In this document: positions 25,126-33,814 of the stretch, one piece after another | Numbering within the stretch: position 1 is the first letter of the stretch | Layout of the letters: each line of letters opens with the position of its first letter | NCBI RefSeq assembly: GCF_013409045.1 | Contig: NZ_JACCBT010000001.1 | Location: forward strand, 8,410,669 to 8,474,668 | DNA: 64,000 nt | Direction of reading: 5' to 3' | Origin: Actinomadura citrea | GTDB lineage: Bacteria > Actinomycetota > Actinomycetes > Streptosporangiales > Streptosporangiaceae | Notes under the pieces: model-generated | Told to the model about the DNA's origin: nothing | Seen by the model: the letters and a program-made list of their open reading frames with translations, nothing else | Database searches by the model: none | Program-made: the position numbers and the translations under genes

Positions 25126-26829
25126 ATGGCTTTCACCGTGGTCAACGGCTGGACGGTCCCGGGGTTCACCCATGAACGCGAACTGGGCGGCGGAACCTCG
25201 GGCCGGGTAGTGCTGGCGGTCGACGACATGACCGGCACGCGGGTCGCGATCAAATACCTCGACCCGGCGCTCGGCGCCGACGAGGCGTTTCTCGCGCGCT
25301 ACCGCGTGGCGTCACGAGGCCTGTCCCAGCTGGAAGACCCGAACGTGGTCGACCTCTACGACTTCGTGGAGACCGCAGACGGCACCGCGATCGTGATGCA
25401 GCACGTCGAGGGCGTGAGCCTGCGGCGGATGCTCGCGGCGCAGGGCCCGAGCGGCCCCCTCGCGGCCCTGTCGATGCTGGGCGGGACGCTCCTCGGCCTC
25501 GCCGCCGCGCACGACCACGACCTCGTCCACGGCTCGATGCGCCCGGCGAACGTCCTGGTCGACGCCGAGGGCAACGCCCGCCTCACCGACTTCGCGACGG
25601 CGCCCGCGGGCACCGAGGCGCAGCACGGCCCGCCGTACGCGGCGCCCGAGCTGTGGGACGGCGCGCCCGCCACCGTCGCCACCGACCTGTACGCCGCCAC
25701 CGCGATCTTCTACGAGTGCCTCACCGGGCGGCCCCCGTACGCGGGCCGCAACATGGCGCGGCAGCACCGCGAGGCGCCGATCCCCGCCGAGGAGGTCCCG
25801 GGGCCGCTGCGCGACCTGATCCACCAGGGCCTGGCCAAGGAGCCGGAGAAGCGCCCGAAGTCCGCCGCCGACTTCCTCGGCGCGCTGGAGGACGCCGCCG
25901 TCTCCGCCTACGGGCCGTCCTGGGAGGCGCAGGGCCGCGGCCGCCTCACCGAGCTCGCCGCGCAGGCCGCGCAGCAGCCCGAGCCGCCGAAGGCGAAGCC
26001 GTCCCGCAGCAGCGGCCGCACGCCTGTCGTCGCCGGCCCGAAGGGCGGCGGACGGTCCCGGATGCGCTGGGTGGCCGTCGCCGTCGCCGTCGTGCTCGTC
26101 GCCGCCGGGGCGGGCGCGGCGTTCCTGCTCAAGGGCGGCACCTCGCTCGGCGGTGACAAGCAGCCGCCCGAGCCGAAGCCCGCGCAGAGCAGCAGCCCGC
26201 AGCCGACGCTGCCCGTCGGCGGCGTCGACCCCGCGCCGCTCGTCGCCCGCATCGACCAGGCCGTCGCCAGGACGCCCGGCGCCGCGTTCAGCTACCGCCA
26301 GACCGGCTGCTGCGGCTTCCCCGTCACCGGCCAGGGGACGATCGGGCTGGTGCAGGGCGCGACGCCGTCCTACGCCCTGACGCTGGCGGGGACGGGCAGC
26401 GCACGCAAGCCGGTCCGGGCCGTCATCGTCCAGGACCGGCTGTACGTCCGCGCCGGCAAGAAGTGGCGGCAGTCGCCGCTCGGAGGCCGCGGCTACCCGG
26501 CCGCCGGCGACCAGGTGCGCCAGGGCGGCTCGGTCGCGAACCTGACGACGCTGCTGCGGTCGGCGACGAAGCTCAGCAGATCTGGAGCGATCTACGAGGG
26601 CGAGGCGCCCGCCGCGAAGCTGGCCCAGGCGCCCGGCGTCGGCCCGCTGTACGCGCAGATGGCGCAGGCCACGGGCGCGCAGCAGATCGCGTTCGCCGTC
26701 AGGCTCGACGCCGGCTACCGGCCCGTGAAGTTCTGGGTGCGCGCCGGGCCCGAGAAGGGCCGCAACCAGATGCAGCGCGGCTCCTACAGCGGCTGGGGCC
26801 GCAAGGCCCCCATCAAGGCGCCCCACTGA
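25126..26829 (+). CDS. Transmembrane Ser/Thr protein kinase-like protein, probable pseudokinase
   Basis: 567 residues. Kinase fold at about 10-260 with glycine loop LGGGTSGRVVLAV and beta-3 Lys43 (VAIKY). The catalytic HRD is HGS (135-137), so the general-base Asp is Ser; Asn142 and Asp155 remain, and DFG is DFA. A juxtamembrane Ala/Pro/Gln linker, one membrane segment (315-336) and a 230-residue outer domain follow, with TGCCGFPVTGQGTIG and a LolA/LppX-like flavour. Start uncertain: ATG at 25126 has GGAGGG touching it; GTG at 25138 is possible. ATP-binding scaffold or regulator with an outside sensor is my inference. Confidence 0.82.
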   Translation: MAFTVVNGWTVPGFTHERELGGGTSGRVVLAVDDMTGTRVAIKYLDPALGADEAFLARYRVASRGLSQLEDPNVVDLYDFVETADGTAIVMQHVEGVSLRRMLAAQGPSGPLAALSMLGGTLLGLAAAHDHDLVHGSMRPANVLVDAEGNARLTDFATAPAGTEAQHGPPYAAPELWDGAPATVATDLYAATAIFYECLTGRPPYAGRNMARQHREAPIPAEEVPGPLRDLIHQGLAKEPEKRPKSAADFLGALEDAAVSAYGPSWEAQGRGRLTELAAQAAQQPEPPKAKPSRSSGRTPVVAGPKGGGRSRMRWVAVAVAVVLVAAGAGAAFLLKGGTSLGGDKQPPEPKPAQSSSPQPTLPVGGVDPAPLVARIDQAVARTPGAAFSYRQTGCCGFPVTGQGTIGLVQGATPSYALTLAGTGSARKPVRAVIVQDRLYVRAGKKWRQSPLGGRGYPAAGDQVRQGGSVANLTTLLRSATKLSRSGAIYEGEAPAAKLAQAPGVGPLYAQMAQATGAQQIAFAVRLDAGYRPVKFWVRAGPEKGRNQMQRGSYSGWGRKAPIKAPH

Positions 26830-26852
26830 GGGGCGCCCCGCTGAGGGGCGCC
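26817..26852. terminator. Twin overlapping hairpins after the pseudokinase gene
   Basis: Two identical stems, GGCGCCCC-n5-GGGGCGCC, at 26817-26837 and 26832-26852. They arise from a 15-base unit repeated in tandem, and the first includes the stop codon. They sit between convergent genes, so may end both transcripts. Confidence 0.6.
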
Positions 26853-26881
26853 TCGCTCACCGGAGGCATCCGCCTGAGCGG

Positions 26882-27556
26882 CTAGGCGCTCTCACAGGCG
26901 TCCGAGAGGACCTCCAGGAGGCGCAGCGGGTCGGGCAACGGGCCGCGGGACGGCGGGCGCAGCCAGGCCGCCTCGCGGCCGTTCGGCAGGACGGACGGCG
27001 GTGCGACGACGTAGCTGTCGCGGCAGTGCCACCGCATGCCCGGCGTCTCGGCGACGTCCTCCGGGGAGCAGTCCAGTTGGCAGGACCACCACTCGTCCTC
27101 GTCGACGGGCGCGCCGCGCGTGGCGACGAAGAACAGGTGCCGGTCGCCCCCGAAAGACGCGACCGGACCGACGGGGAGGTCGTCCCGTGCGATCCGGTCG
27201 AGGGCGACGGTCCCGGCCGCGGCCGGTACGTCGAACACGTCGAACACCCGGCCCGTCGGCAGGATGATGTTGGCCTGCGGCCGCTCGGCCCACCAGCGTT
27301 TGATCACGGCCGCGTCGACGCTCGCCTGGTGCGCCCAGGCCGCCGACACCGGATGCGCGCCCGGGTCGGGACAGCCGAGCCGGTCGCACGAGCACGCCCG
27401 GTCACCGCCCGACGGGGGGTGGGCTCCGGGATAGCAGGGCCACCCCAGATCGGCGTACTCCCGCGCCGCCGCGGCCATCCGGTCGCGCGCCGCCCGCTGC
27501 CGTCTGCTCCCCGAGACCGCCAGCATCTCCGCCCCCCAATACCCAAGGTCGCACAT
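26882..27556 (-). CDS. Small stand-alone Prim-Pol (bifunctional DNA primase/polymerase) domain protein
   Basis: About 224 residues. The Cys-rich CSCDRLGCPDPGAHP segment followed by WWAERPQANI is the typical start of the actinobacterial Prim-Pol (AEP) domain. The metal site appears altered: the usual DxD is FDVFDVPAAAG, with Pro in place of the second acidic residue, so polymerase activity is doubtful. No helicase or plasmid genes nearby; a similar gene lies near hem genes in Streptomyces (recalled, not checked). Start is ATG at 27556 with AGGA upstream; GTG 27607 and ATG 27526 are alternatives. Confidence 0.7.
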   Translation of the reverse strand: MCDLGYWGAEMLAVSGSRRQRAARDRMAAAAREYADLGWPCYPGAHPPSGGDRACSCDRLGCPDPGAHPVSAAWAHQASVDAAVIKRWWAERPQANIILPTGRVFDVFDVPAAAGTVALDRIARDDLPVGPVASFGGDRHLFFVATRGAPVDEDEWWSCQLDCSPEDVAETPGMRWHCRDSYVVAPPSVLPNGREAAWLRPPSRGPLPDPLRLLEVLSDACESA

Positions 27557-27658
27557 GGGTTCCTGGTTAACGATGATGCCCGCCGGGATGAACCCCGGAC
27601 ACGGCAACCCCGGGAAAACGACCCTAAGTGACTAGAGGGCGGGGTGGTCGAAGGCGAA

Positions 27659-28642
27659 CTAGGCCAGTCGGCGGGCGACCTCGGTGGCCCAGTAGGTGAG
27701 GACGATGTCGGCGCCGGCGCGGCGGATCGCCACCAGCGACTCCATGATCGTGCGCTCGCGGTCGAGCCAGCCCTTCTCGGCCGCGGCCTCGATCATCGCG
27801 TACTCACCGCTCACCTGGTAGGCGACCACGGGAACGTCGACGGCGTCGCGGACGCGGCGCACGATGTCGAGGTAGGCGCCCGCGGGCTTGACCATGACCA
27901 TGTCGGCGCCCTCGTCGAGGTCGAGGAAGACCTCGCGGAGCGACTCGTCGGCGTTGGCCGGGTCCTGCTGGTGGGTGGACCGGTCGCCGAACTGCGGGGC
28001 GCACTCGGCGGCGTCGCGGAACGGGCCGTAGTAGGCGGAGGCGTACTTCACCGAGTACCCCATGATCGCGATGTCGGAGTGGCCCGCGCCGTCCAGGGCC
28101 TCGCGGATCGCGCCGACCTGGCCGTCCATCATCCCGGACGGGCCGACGACCGCCGAGCCCGCCTCGGCCTGGGCGAGGGCGATGGAGGCGTACCGCTCCA
28201 GCGTGGCGTCGTTGTCGATCTCGCCGGACGCGGTGAGGATGCCGCAGTGCCCGTGGTCGGTGTACTCGTCCAGGCACAGGTCGCTCATGACCACGATCGC
28301 GTCGCCCAGGTCCGACCTGAGGTCGCCGAGCGCCTGCTGGACGATGCCGTCCGGGGCGTCGGCGGCGGAACCCACGCCGTCCTTCACGGCCGGGATGCCG
28401 AACAGGATGAGGCCGCCGACGCCGGCCTCGGCCGCCTCGTGGGCGGCCTTGCGCAGGCTGTCGCGGGTGTGCTGGAACACGCCCGGCATGGACGCGATCG
28501 GCTGCGCCTCGGAGATGCCCTCCTTGACGAACACGGGCAGCACCAGCTCCGCGGGGCTGAGCCGGGTCTCGGCGACGAGCCGGCGCAGCGCGGGGGTGCG
28601 CCGCAACCGCCGCGGGCGTGCGGCGGGAAACTGTGCAGACAT
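27659..28642 (-). CDS. hemB: Delta-aminolevulinic acid dehydratase (porphobilinogen synthase)
   Basis: Condenses two aminolevulinates to porphobilinogen. 327 residues; the two active-site lysines are in MGYSVKYASAYYGPFRDA and DMVMVKPAG. The metal loop is DLCLDEYTDHGHCG, with Asp where zinc enzymes have Cys, indicating the magnesium-responsive type. ATG at 28642, 32 bases after the hemD stop; last gene of the rex-hem operon. Confidence 0.97.
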   Translation of the reverse strand: MSAQFPAARPRRLRRTPALRRLVAETRLSPAELVLPVFVKEGISEAQPIASMPGVFQHTRDSLRKAAHEAAEAGVGGLILFGIPAVKDGVGSAADAPDGIVQQALGDLRSDLGDAIVVMSDLCLDEYTDHGHCGILTASGEIDNDATLERYASIALAQAEAGSAVVGPSGMMDGQVGAIREALDGAGHSDIAIMGYSVKYASAYYGPFRDAAECAPQFGDRSTHQQDPANADESLREVFLDLDEGADMVMVKPAGAYLDIVRRVRDAVDVPVVAYQVSGEYAMIEAAAEKGWLDRERTIMESLVAIRRAGADIVLTYWATEVARRLA

Positions 28643-28674
28643 GATCCCTCGGTGTGTGTTTCCGGGTGCGGGGT

Positions 28675-30414
28675 CTACTTGCGGCGCCGGGCGCCCCGGC
28701 GCATCTGGCTGGGCTTGCGGAGCGGGTCGCCCGCCTCGATCTGGGCCGCCCTCCGCTTCGCACCGTACTCCGCGAGAGCCTCCGCGAGAGCCGATACCGA
28801 GGGCTTCTCCGCCATGACGTCGACGCGCAGCCCGTACTCCTCGGCCGTCTTGGCGGTCTGCGGCCCGATCACGGCGATCACGGTCACGTTGTGGGGCTTG
28901 CCCGCGATCCCGATCAGGTTCTTCACCGTGGAGGACGAGGTGAACAGCACGGCGTCGAACCCGCCGCCCTTGATCGCCTCGCGGATCGGCGCGGGCGGCG
29001 GCGCGGCCCGGACCGTCCGGTAGGCGGTCACGTCCTCGCACTCCCAGCCGAGCTCGGTGAGCCGGGCGATGAGCACGTCGGTGGCGATGTCGGCGCGCGG
29101 CAGCAGGACCCGGTTGATGGGGTCGAGGTCCTCGTCGTAGGGCGGCCACTCCTGGGCCAGGCCCTCGCCGGACTGCTCCCCGGACGGGGTCAGGTCCGGG
29201 TGGACGCCGAACTCCACCAGCGCGGCGGTGGTCTGCTCGCCGACGGCGGCGACCTTCAGCCCGGCGAACGCGCGGGCGTCCAGGCCGTAGTCGGTGAACT
29301 TCTCCCGGATCGCCTTCACCGCGTTCGTGGAGGTGAACACCACCCACTCGTACCGGCCGGTGACCAGGCCCTTCACGGCGCGCTCCATCTGCTGGGGCGT
29401 GCGCGGCGGCTCGACGGAGATCGTCGGGACCTCGTCCGGGACGGCCCCGTACCCGCGGAGCTGGTCCGACAGCGAGGCGGCCTGCTCCTTGGTGCGCGGC
29501 ACGAGGACCCGCCAGCCGAACAGCGCCTTGGTCTCGAACCAGGAGAGCCTGTCGCGCCAGTTCACCACGTCCCCGACGATGATCAGGGCGGGCGCGTCCA
29601 TGCCCTTGGTGTCGGACGCCAGCCTGCTCAGCGTGGAGACGACGGTCTCCTGCTCGGTGGTGGTGCCGAGGCTCGTCATCGCGGCCGGGGTGGAGTCGGG
29701 CCGTCCCGCCGCGACCAGGCCCTTGGCCACCTCGGCGACCGCGCCCTCGGCGCCGAGGACGACCAGGGTGGTGTCCGGGGCGGCGAACCGCTCCCAGTCG
29801 ACGCCGCCCTCGGAGGCGTCGACGACGCGGATCTCGCGGTTCGCGGCGTCGGTCAGCGGGATGCCCGCGTAGCCGGGCACGGCGGTCACGGAGGACACGC
29901 CGGGCACCACCTCGAACGGGACGCCCGCCTTGGCCAGCGCACCGCCCTCGGCGGCGTAGTTGCAGGCCACCCCCGGGTCGCCGCGGAACAGCCGGACGAC
30001 CCGGCGCCCCGCCTTGGCGGCCCGCGCGGCGAGCTTCACCGGGTCGCCGTCCGCCGTGTCGAGGATCTCGGCGTCCGGGCGGCAGTGATTCAGGATCTCG
30101 GCCGGGCAGTGGGCGCGGCTCACGACGACGGTGTCGGCGCGCTCCAGTTCGGCGGCGGCACGCAGGGTCAGCAGGCCGGGGTCGCCCGGCCCCATCCCGA
30201 CGATCGCGACGGTCCCCGGCCCGGCCGTCCGGCGCGGCGCGGCCGGAGCCGCGCTCCTCGCGGGCCTGCCGCTCTTCGCGGCCTTCACGGACCTGACGGT
30301 CGTGTCGGCGGTGGCCTCGTCGGCCGTGGTCTCGTGGGTGGTCTCGTCGGCGGCGGGCTCGTCGGCGGCGGTCGGATCGGTCTTCGCTGTGGCGCTCTTC
30401 GCGGCGGGGCTCAC
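28675..30414 (-). CDS. hemD: Fused uroporphyrinogen-III methyltransferase / uroporphyrinogen-III synthase
   Basis: 579-residue bifunctional protein. Residues about 65-310 are a CobA/SUMT methyltransferase (VAIVGMGPGDPGLLTLRAA, then VVPGVSSVTAVPGYAGIPLT); residues about 320-560 are HemD (GWRVLVPRTKEQAASL, then WVVFTSTNAVKAI). It would close the tetrapyrrole ring and also divert it toward siroheme or cobalamin. The first 65 residues are a low-complexity Thr/Ala/Asp/Glu repeat. GTG at 30414 overlaps the hemC stop. This fusion is normal in actinomycetes. Confidence 0.94.
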   Translation of the reverse strand: MSPAAKSATAKTDPTAADEPAADETTHETTADEATADTTVRSVKAAKSGRPARSAAPAAPRRTAGPGTVAIVGMGPGDPGLLTLRAAAELERADTVVVSRAHCPAEILNHCRPDAEILDTADGDPVKLAARAAKAGRRVVRLFRGDPGVACNYAAEGGALAKAGVPFEVVPGVSSVTAVPGYAGIPLTDAANREIRVVDASEGGVDWERFAAPDTTLVVLGAEGAVAEVAKGLVAAGRPDSTPAAMTSLGTTTEQETVVSTLSRLASDTKGMDAPALIIVGDVVNWRDRLSWFETKALFGWRVLVPRTKEQAASLSDQLRGYGAVPDEVPTISVEPPRTPQQMERAVKGLVTGRYEWVVFTSTNAVKAIREKFTDYGLDARAFAGLKVAAVGEQTTAALVEFGVHPDLTPSGEQSGEGLAQEWPPYDEDLDPINRVLLPRADIATDVLIARLTELGWECEDVTAYRTVRAAPPPAPIREAIKGGGFDAVLFTSSSTVKNLIGIAGKPHNVTVIAVIGPQTAKTAEEYGLRVDVMAEKPSVSALAEALAEYGAKRRAAQIEAGDPLRKPSQMRRGARRRK

Positions 30415-31331
30415 TCGCGTTCCCCCATCAACTGGTCGGCCCCCTGCGCGAGCAGCCGGTTCGCGAGATCGCGTCCGAGCTGCTCCGCGGCATCCGGGTG
30501 GCCGCTTGCGGACAGCCGCACCTGCCTGCTGCCGTCGTACGCCGCGACGGCAGCCGTCAGATGCAACCTTTCATCTACTTCGGCAGCGTATGTTCCCACG
30601 GGCGCGGAGCAGCCCGCCTCCAGCACCGCCAGCACCGTCCGCTCGGCGGTGACGGCGCGCCGGGTCGGGGCGTCGTCGATCGTCCCGAGCAGGGCGCGCA
30701 GATCGTCGCGGTCGGCGCGGCATTCGAGCGCGAGTGAACCCTGCCCGGGGGCGGGCAGCATCTGGTCGGGGTCGAAGACCTCGCTCACCGCGTCCAGCCG
30801 GCCGATCCTCCTCAGACCCGCGTGCGCCAGGACCACGGCGTCCAGCTCACCGTCGGTGACCTTGCGCAGCCGGGTGTCGGCGTTGCCGCGGATGGGGACG
30901 ATCTCCAGGTCCGGGCGGAGCGCGCGCAACTGCGCGACGCGGCGCGGCGAGCCGGTGCCGATCCGGGCGCCGCGCGGCAGGTCGGCGAGTTTCGCGGGGC
31001 CGCACAGGGCGTCGCGGGCGTCGTCGCGGGCCGGGGTGGCGGCGAGGGCGATCCCGGGCGTCTCGGACGTCGGCAGGTCCTTCAGCGAGTGCACCGCGAA
31101 GTCCACCTCGCCGGACAGCACCCTGTCGCGGAGCGCGTTGACGAACACGCCCGTCCCGCCGATCTGGGCGAGCAGGGCCTTGGAGACATCACCCTGCGTC
31201 GTTACCCCGACAAGCTCCACCGCATGCCCCGTGAGCCGCGACAACGCGTCGGCGACGCCCTGCGACTGGGTCGTCGCCATCAGGCTCTTGCGGGTGCCCA
31301 GCCGGAGCGGGCCCCTGCTCCCGGTACTCAC
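30411..31331 (-). CDS. hemC: Hydroxymethylbilane synthase
   Basis: Porphobilinogen deaminase, 306 residues. Seen: GTRKSLMATTQSQ at the N-terminus, HSLKDLPT with the catalytic Asp region, RGNADTRLRK, and Cys241 in LEAGCSAPVGTYA that carries the dipyrromethane cofactor. GTG at 31331 forms GTGA with the hemA stop. The frame extends far upstream within hemA without family similarity. Confidence 0.97.
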   Translation of the reverse strand: MSTGSRGPLRLGTRKSLMATTQSQGVADALSRLTGHAVELVGVTTQGDVSKALLAQIGGTGVFVNALRDRVLSGEVDFAVHSLKDLPTSETPGIALAATPARDDARDALCGPAKLADLPRGARIGTGSPRRVAQLRALRPDLEIVPIRGNADTRLRKVTDGELDAVVLAHAGLRRIGRLDAVSEVFDPDQMLPAPGQGSLALECRADRDDLRALLGTIDDAPTRRAVTAERTVLAVLEAGCSAPVGTYAAEVDERLHLTAAVAAYDGSRQVRLSASGHPDAAEQLGRDLANRLLAQGADQLMGERE

Positions 31332-32893
31332 GCTTCGTCTCCTTCGTGCGCCGGGACGGCGTCGCGGGCGCTGACCGCCCGCACGCTCGCGGCCCGCGCG
31401 TTCACCGTCTCGACGTTCACGCCGTCCGACGGCGGCTCGGACATCGCCTCGGACATGGCGTCGGACATCGCCTCGGACATGGCGTCGGACACCGCGTCCC
31501 GCCCCTGCCCTGACGCGGGGCTGACGCAGTCGGCCTCCGCGCATTCCGGGCTCGGATCCCAGGCGGCGCCGTCGCGGACGTCGGCGTCTCCCATGTCCGC
31601 GCGGGCCACCGCCTCGGGGGCCTTCGGGTCCAGGTCGAAGAGCTCGCGCAGCGCGTCGGCGTAGGAGTCGCCGCCCGGCGCCGCCGCCAGCTCCTTGACC
31701 TTGACGGTCGGCGCGTGGAGCAGCTTGTCCACCACGCGCCGCACGGTCTGCTCGATCTCCTTGCGGGCCCGGACGTCCATCTCCGGCATCCGCCCGCTCA
31801 GCCGGGTCAGCTCGGCCTCCACCACCCCGGCCGCCTTGCTGCGCAGCGCGACGACGGTGGGCGCGACGGCGGCGGCGCGGGCGGCGCCGAGGAACGCCTC
31901 GACCTCCGTGCACACGATCCGCCGCGCGGCCTCGACCGCCTCCGGGCCGATGGCCTGCGCGGCCTCCTGCGCGGTCCGCAGGTCGTCCAGACCGGCCAGC
32001 TCGACGTCCGGCAGGTTCCGGACGGCGCGCTCCACGTCGTGCGGGAGCGCCAGGTCGAGGAGGAAGCGGCGCCGTCCGTCCGTCCCGATCCCCTGGGCCG
32101 CGAGCTGCTCGGCGGTGATCACCAGGCCGGTGGCGCCGGTGCACGACACCACGAGGTCCGCCTCGCCGAGGGCCGCGTCCAGCTCGGACAGCCCGACCGC
32201 GCGGGACGGGACGTCCAGCGACTCGGCGAGGCGCGCCGCCCGCGCGGGGGTCCGGTTGGCGACCACGATCTCGCGCGCCCCGGCGCGGCTCAGCGTCGCG
32301 GCGGCCAGCGAGCTCATCGAGCCGGCGCCGACCACCAGCGCGCGGGCGTCCCGCAGGGGGCCGAGGTGCCGGGCGGCGACCTCCAGGCCCACGCTGACCA
32401 GCGAGGCGCCGGCCTTGTCGATCCCCGTCTCGTGGTGGGCGCGCTTGCCGACCCGCAGCGACTGCTGCAGGACGTCGTGCAGGTCGCGGCCGAGCGTGCC
32501 CTCCTCCTGGGCCAGCCGGAACGCCTGCCGGATCTGCCCGAGGATCTGCCCCTCGCCGACGACCATCGACTCCAGCCCGCACGCCACCGCGAACACGTGC
32601 TGGACGGCCCGCTCCTCGTAGTGGACGTACAGGTGCCGCGACAGGTCGTCCATCGGGACGCCGGAGTGCAGGGCCAGCAGCTCCGAGATCGCCGAGACGC
32701 CGCCGTGGAACTTGCCGACGACCGCGTAGATCTCGACCCGGTTGCAGGTCGAGACGATGGCGGCCTCGGCGACGTTCGGGGACGCGTGCACGGCGTGCAG
32801 CAGTTTGACGAGATCGTCACCGGCGACCGCGGCCCTCTCCAGCACCGCCACGGGCGCGCTTCGGTGGCTGAGGCCTACGACCAGAATGCTCAT
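31328..32893 (-). CDS. hemA: Glutamyl-tRNA reductase
   Basis: First enzyme of the C5 heme pathway. Nucleophile Cys50 in IVSTCNRVEIYAVV, NADPH site VVGAGSMSSLAAATL and dimerisation helix in the C-terminal third. 521 residues, about 90 more than usual: the extra tail is Asp/Ser/Glu/Met-rich and includes a four-residue repeat SDAM/SEAM coded by the DNA repeat at 31437-31496. ATG at 32893. The 148-base gap to rex contains two hairpins that may tune expression. Confidence 0.95.
   Translation of the reverse strand: MSILVVGLSHRSAPVAVLERAAVAGDDLVKLLHAVHASPNVAEAAIVSTCNRVEIYAVVGKFHGGVSAISELLALHSGVPMDDLSRHLYVHYEERAVQHVFAVACGLESMVVGEGQILGQIRQAFRLAQEEGTLGRDLHDVLQQSLRVGKRAHHETGIDKAGASLVSVGLEVAARHLGPLRDARALVVGAGSMSSLAAATLSRAGAREIVVANRTPARAARLAESLDVPSRAVGLSELDAALGEADLVVSCTGATGLVITAEQLAAQGIGTDGRRRFLLDLALPHDVERAVRNLPDVELAGLDDLRTAQEAAQAIGPEAVEAARRIVCTEVEAFLGAARAAAVAPTVVALRSKAAGVVEAELTRLSGRMPEMDVRARKEIEQTVRRVVDKLLHAPTVKVKELAAAPGGDSYADALRELFDLDPKAPEAVARADMGDADVRDGAAWDPSPECAEADCVSPASGQGRDAVSDAMSEAMSDAMSEAMSEPPSDGVNVETVNARAASVRAVSARDAVPAHEGDEA
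31437..31496. repeat. Five 12-bp tandem units in the hemA 3' end
   Basis: TCGGACATCGCC and TCGGACATGGCG alternate, with a fifth unit TCGGACACCGCG. In frame on the minus strand they code SEAM/SDAM repeats in the GluTR tail. Twelve-base units preserve the frame when copy number changes. Confidence 0.85.
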
Positions 32894-32953
32894 TTGCCGT
32901 CTCCAGCATCTTCCGAGTCTCCGCCCACCCGCGCCATGCGAGCTCCTGCCGAG

Positions 32954-32975
32954 AAGGGGCCGTCCACTGCCCCTT
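32954..32975 (-). terminator. Hairpin in the rex-hemA gap (hemA proximal)
   Basis: AAGGGGC / GCCCCTT, seven pairs with an eight-base loop, about 60 bases before hemA. No T run; attenuator or processing site rather than full terminator is likely. Confidence 0.4.
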
Positions 32976-33006
32976 GGTCCGCTCCACTCATGCCGGTCGT
33001 TGGAAA

Positions 33007-33028
33007 GGGGGCGATCCTCCACGCCCCC
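33007..33028 (-). terminator. Hairpin directly after rex
   Basis: GGGGGCG / CGCCCCC with an eight-base loop, read on the minus strand and followed by TTTCC, 13 bases past the rex stop. The best terminator-like structure of the operon, yet hemACDB must be read beyond it unless they have their own promoter. Confidence 0.5.
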
Positions 33029-33041
33029 CGAATTGTCCCCC

Positions 33042-33782
33042 TCATGCTTCCACCGTTTCCACGTACTGCGCAGCGCCGGCCGGCGCATCGGCGGCCGCCA
33101 GCGGGGCGAAGCCGTCCGGCCCGCCCGCCTTGCGCTGCTCGTGGAACGCGAGAATCTGCAGCTCGATGGACAGATCGACCTTGCGCACGTCCACCCCGTC
33201 GGGCACCGACAGCACCACGGGTGCGAAGTTCAGCACGCTCGTCACGCCGGCGGCCACCACGCGGTCGCACACCCCCTGGGCGGCGCCGGCCGGAGTCGCG
33301 ATCACGGCGATGGACACCCCGTGCCCGGCGATCATGTCCTCCAGGCGGTCGGTGTGCTCCACCGTCATGCCGGAGATCTCCTGCCCGACGATGGACTCGT
33401 CGGCGTCGAGCAGGCCCGCCACGCGGAAGCCGCGGGACGCGAATCCGCCGTAGCCGGCCAGGGCCCGGCCGAGGTTGCCGACGCCGATGATGGCGACGAC
33501 CCAGTCCTGGGTGAGGCCGAGCTCGCGGGAGATCTGGTAGACGAGGTACTCCACCTCGTAGCCGACGCCGCGGGTCCCGTAGGAGCCGAGGTGGGACAGG
33601 TCCTTGCGGAGCTTGGCCGAGTTGACGCCGGCCGCGGCCGCGAGCTCCTCGGAGGAGACGGTCGCGACGCCGCGCTCCTGGAGCCCGGTGAGGGCTCGCA
33701 GGTAGACCGGGAGCCGCGCCACGGTGGCTTCGGGGATGCCGCGGCCCGCGCGATCGCGGTGGCGGTTCTGTCGAGGTGTCAC
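33042..33782 (-). CDS. rex: Redox-sensing transcriptional repressor Rex
   Basis: Senses the NADH/NAD ratio and represses respiratory genes when NADH is low. 246 residues: winged helix at 20-80 with recognition region NSAKLRKDLSHLGSYGTRGV (54-73), Rossmann GVGNLG at 100-105, and the C-terminal swap helix LSIELQILAFHEQRKAG. GTG at 33782. In Streptomyces rex leads rex-hemACD and is autoregulated; here the same order holds with hemB appended. A Rex-like site overlaps its own promoter. Confidence 0.96.
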   Translation of the reverse strand: MTPRQNRHRDRAGRGIPEATVARLPVYLRALTGLQERGVATVSSEELAAAAGVNSAKLRKDLSHLGSYGTRGVGYEVEYLVYQISRELGLTQDWVVAIIGVGNLGRALAGYGGFASRGFRVAGLLDADESIVGQEISGMTVEHTDRLEDMIAGHGVSIAVIATPAGAAQGVCDRVVAAGVTSVLNFAPVVLSVPDGVDVRKVDLSIELQILAFHEQRKAGGPDGFAPLAAADAPAGAAQYVETVEA

Positions 33783-33814
33783 GGCCTGCTCTTCGGCTCG
33801 ACGGTGTGTCCCCC

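Noticed and set aside
26882..27556. Prim-Pol gene as a plasmid or phage remnant
   Set aside because: No helicase, replication or mobility gene nearby, and the surrounding order is chromosomal heme genes.
28654..31374. A 906-codon plus-strand frame across hemD and hemC
   Set aside because: Antisense shadow; the minus strand carries complete hemD and hemC with catalytic residues.
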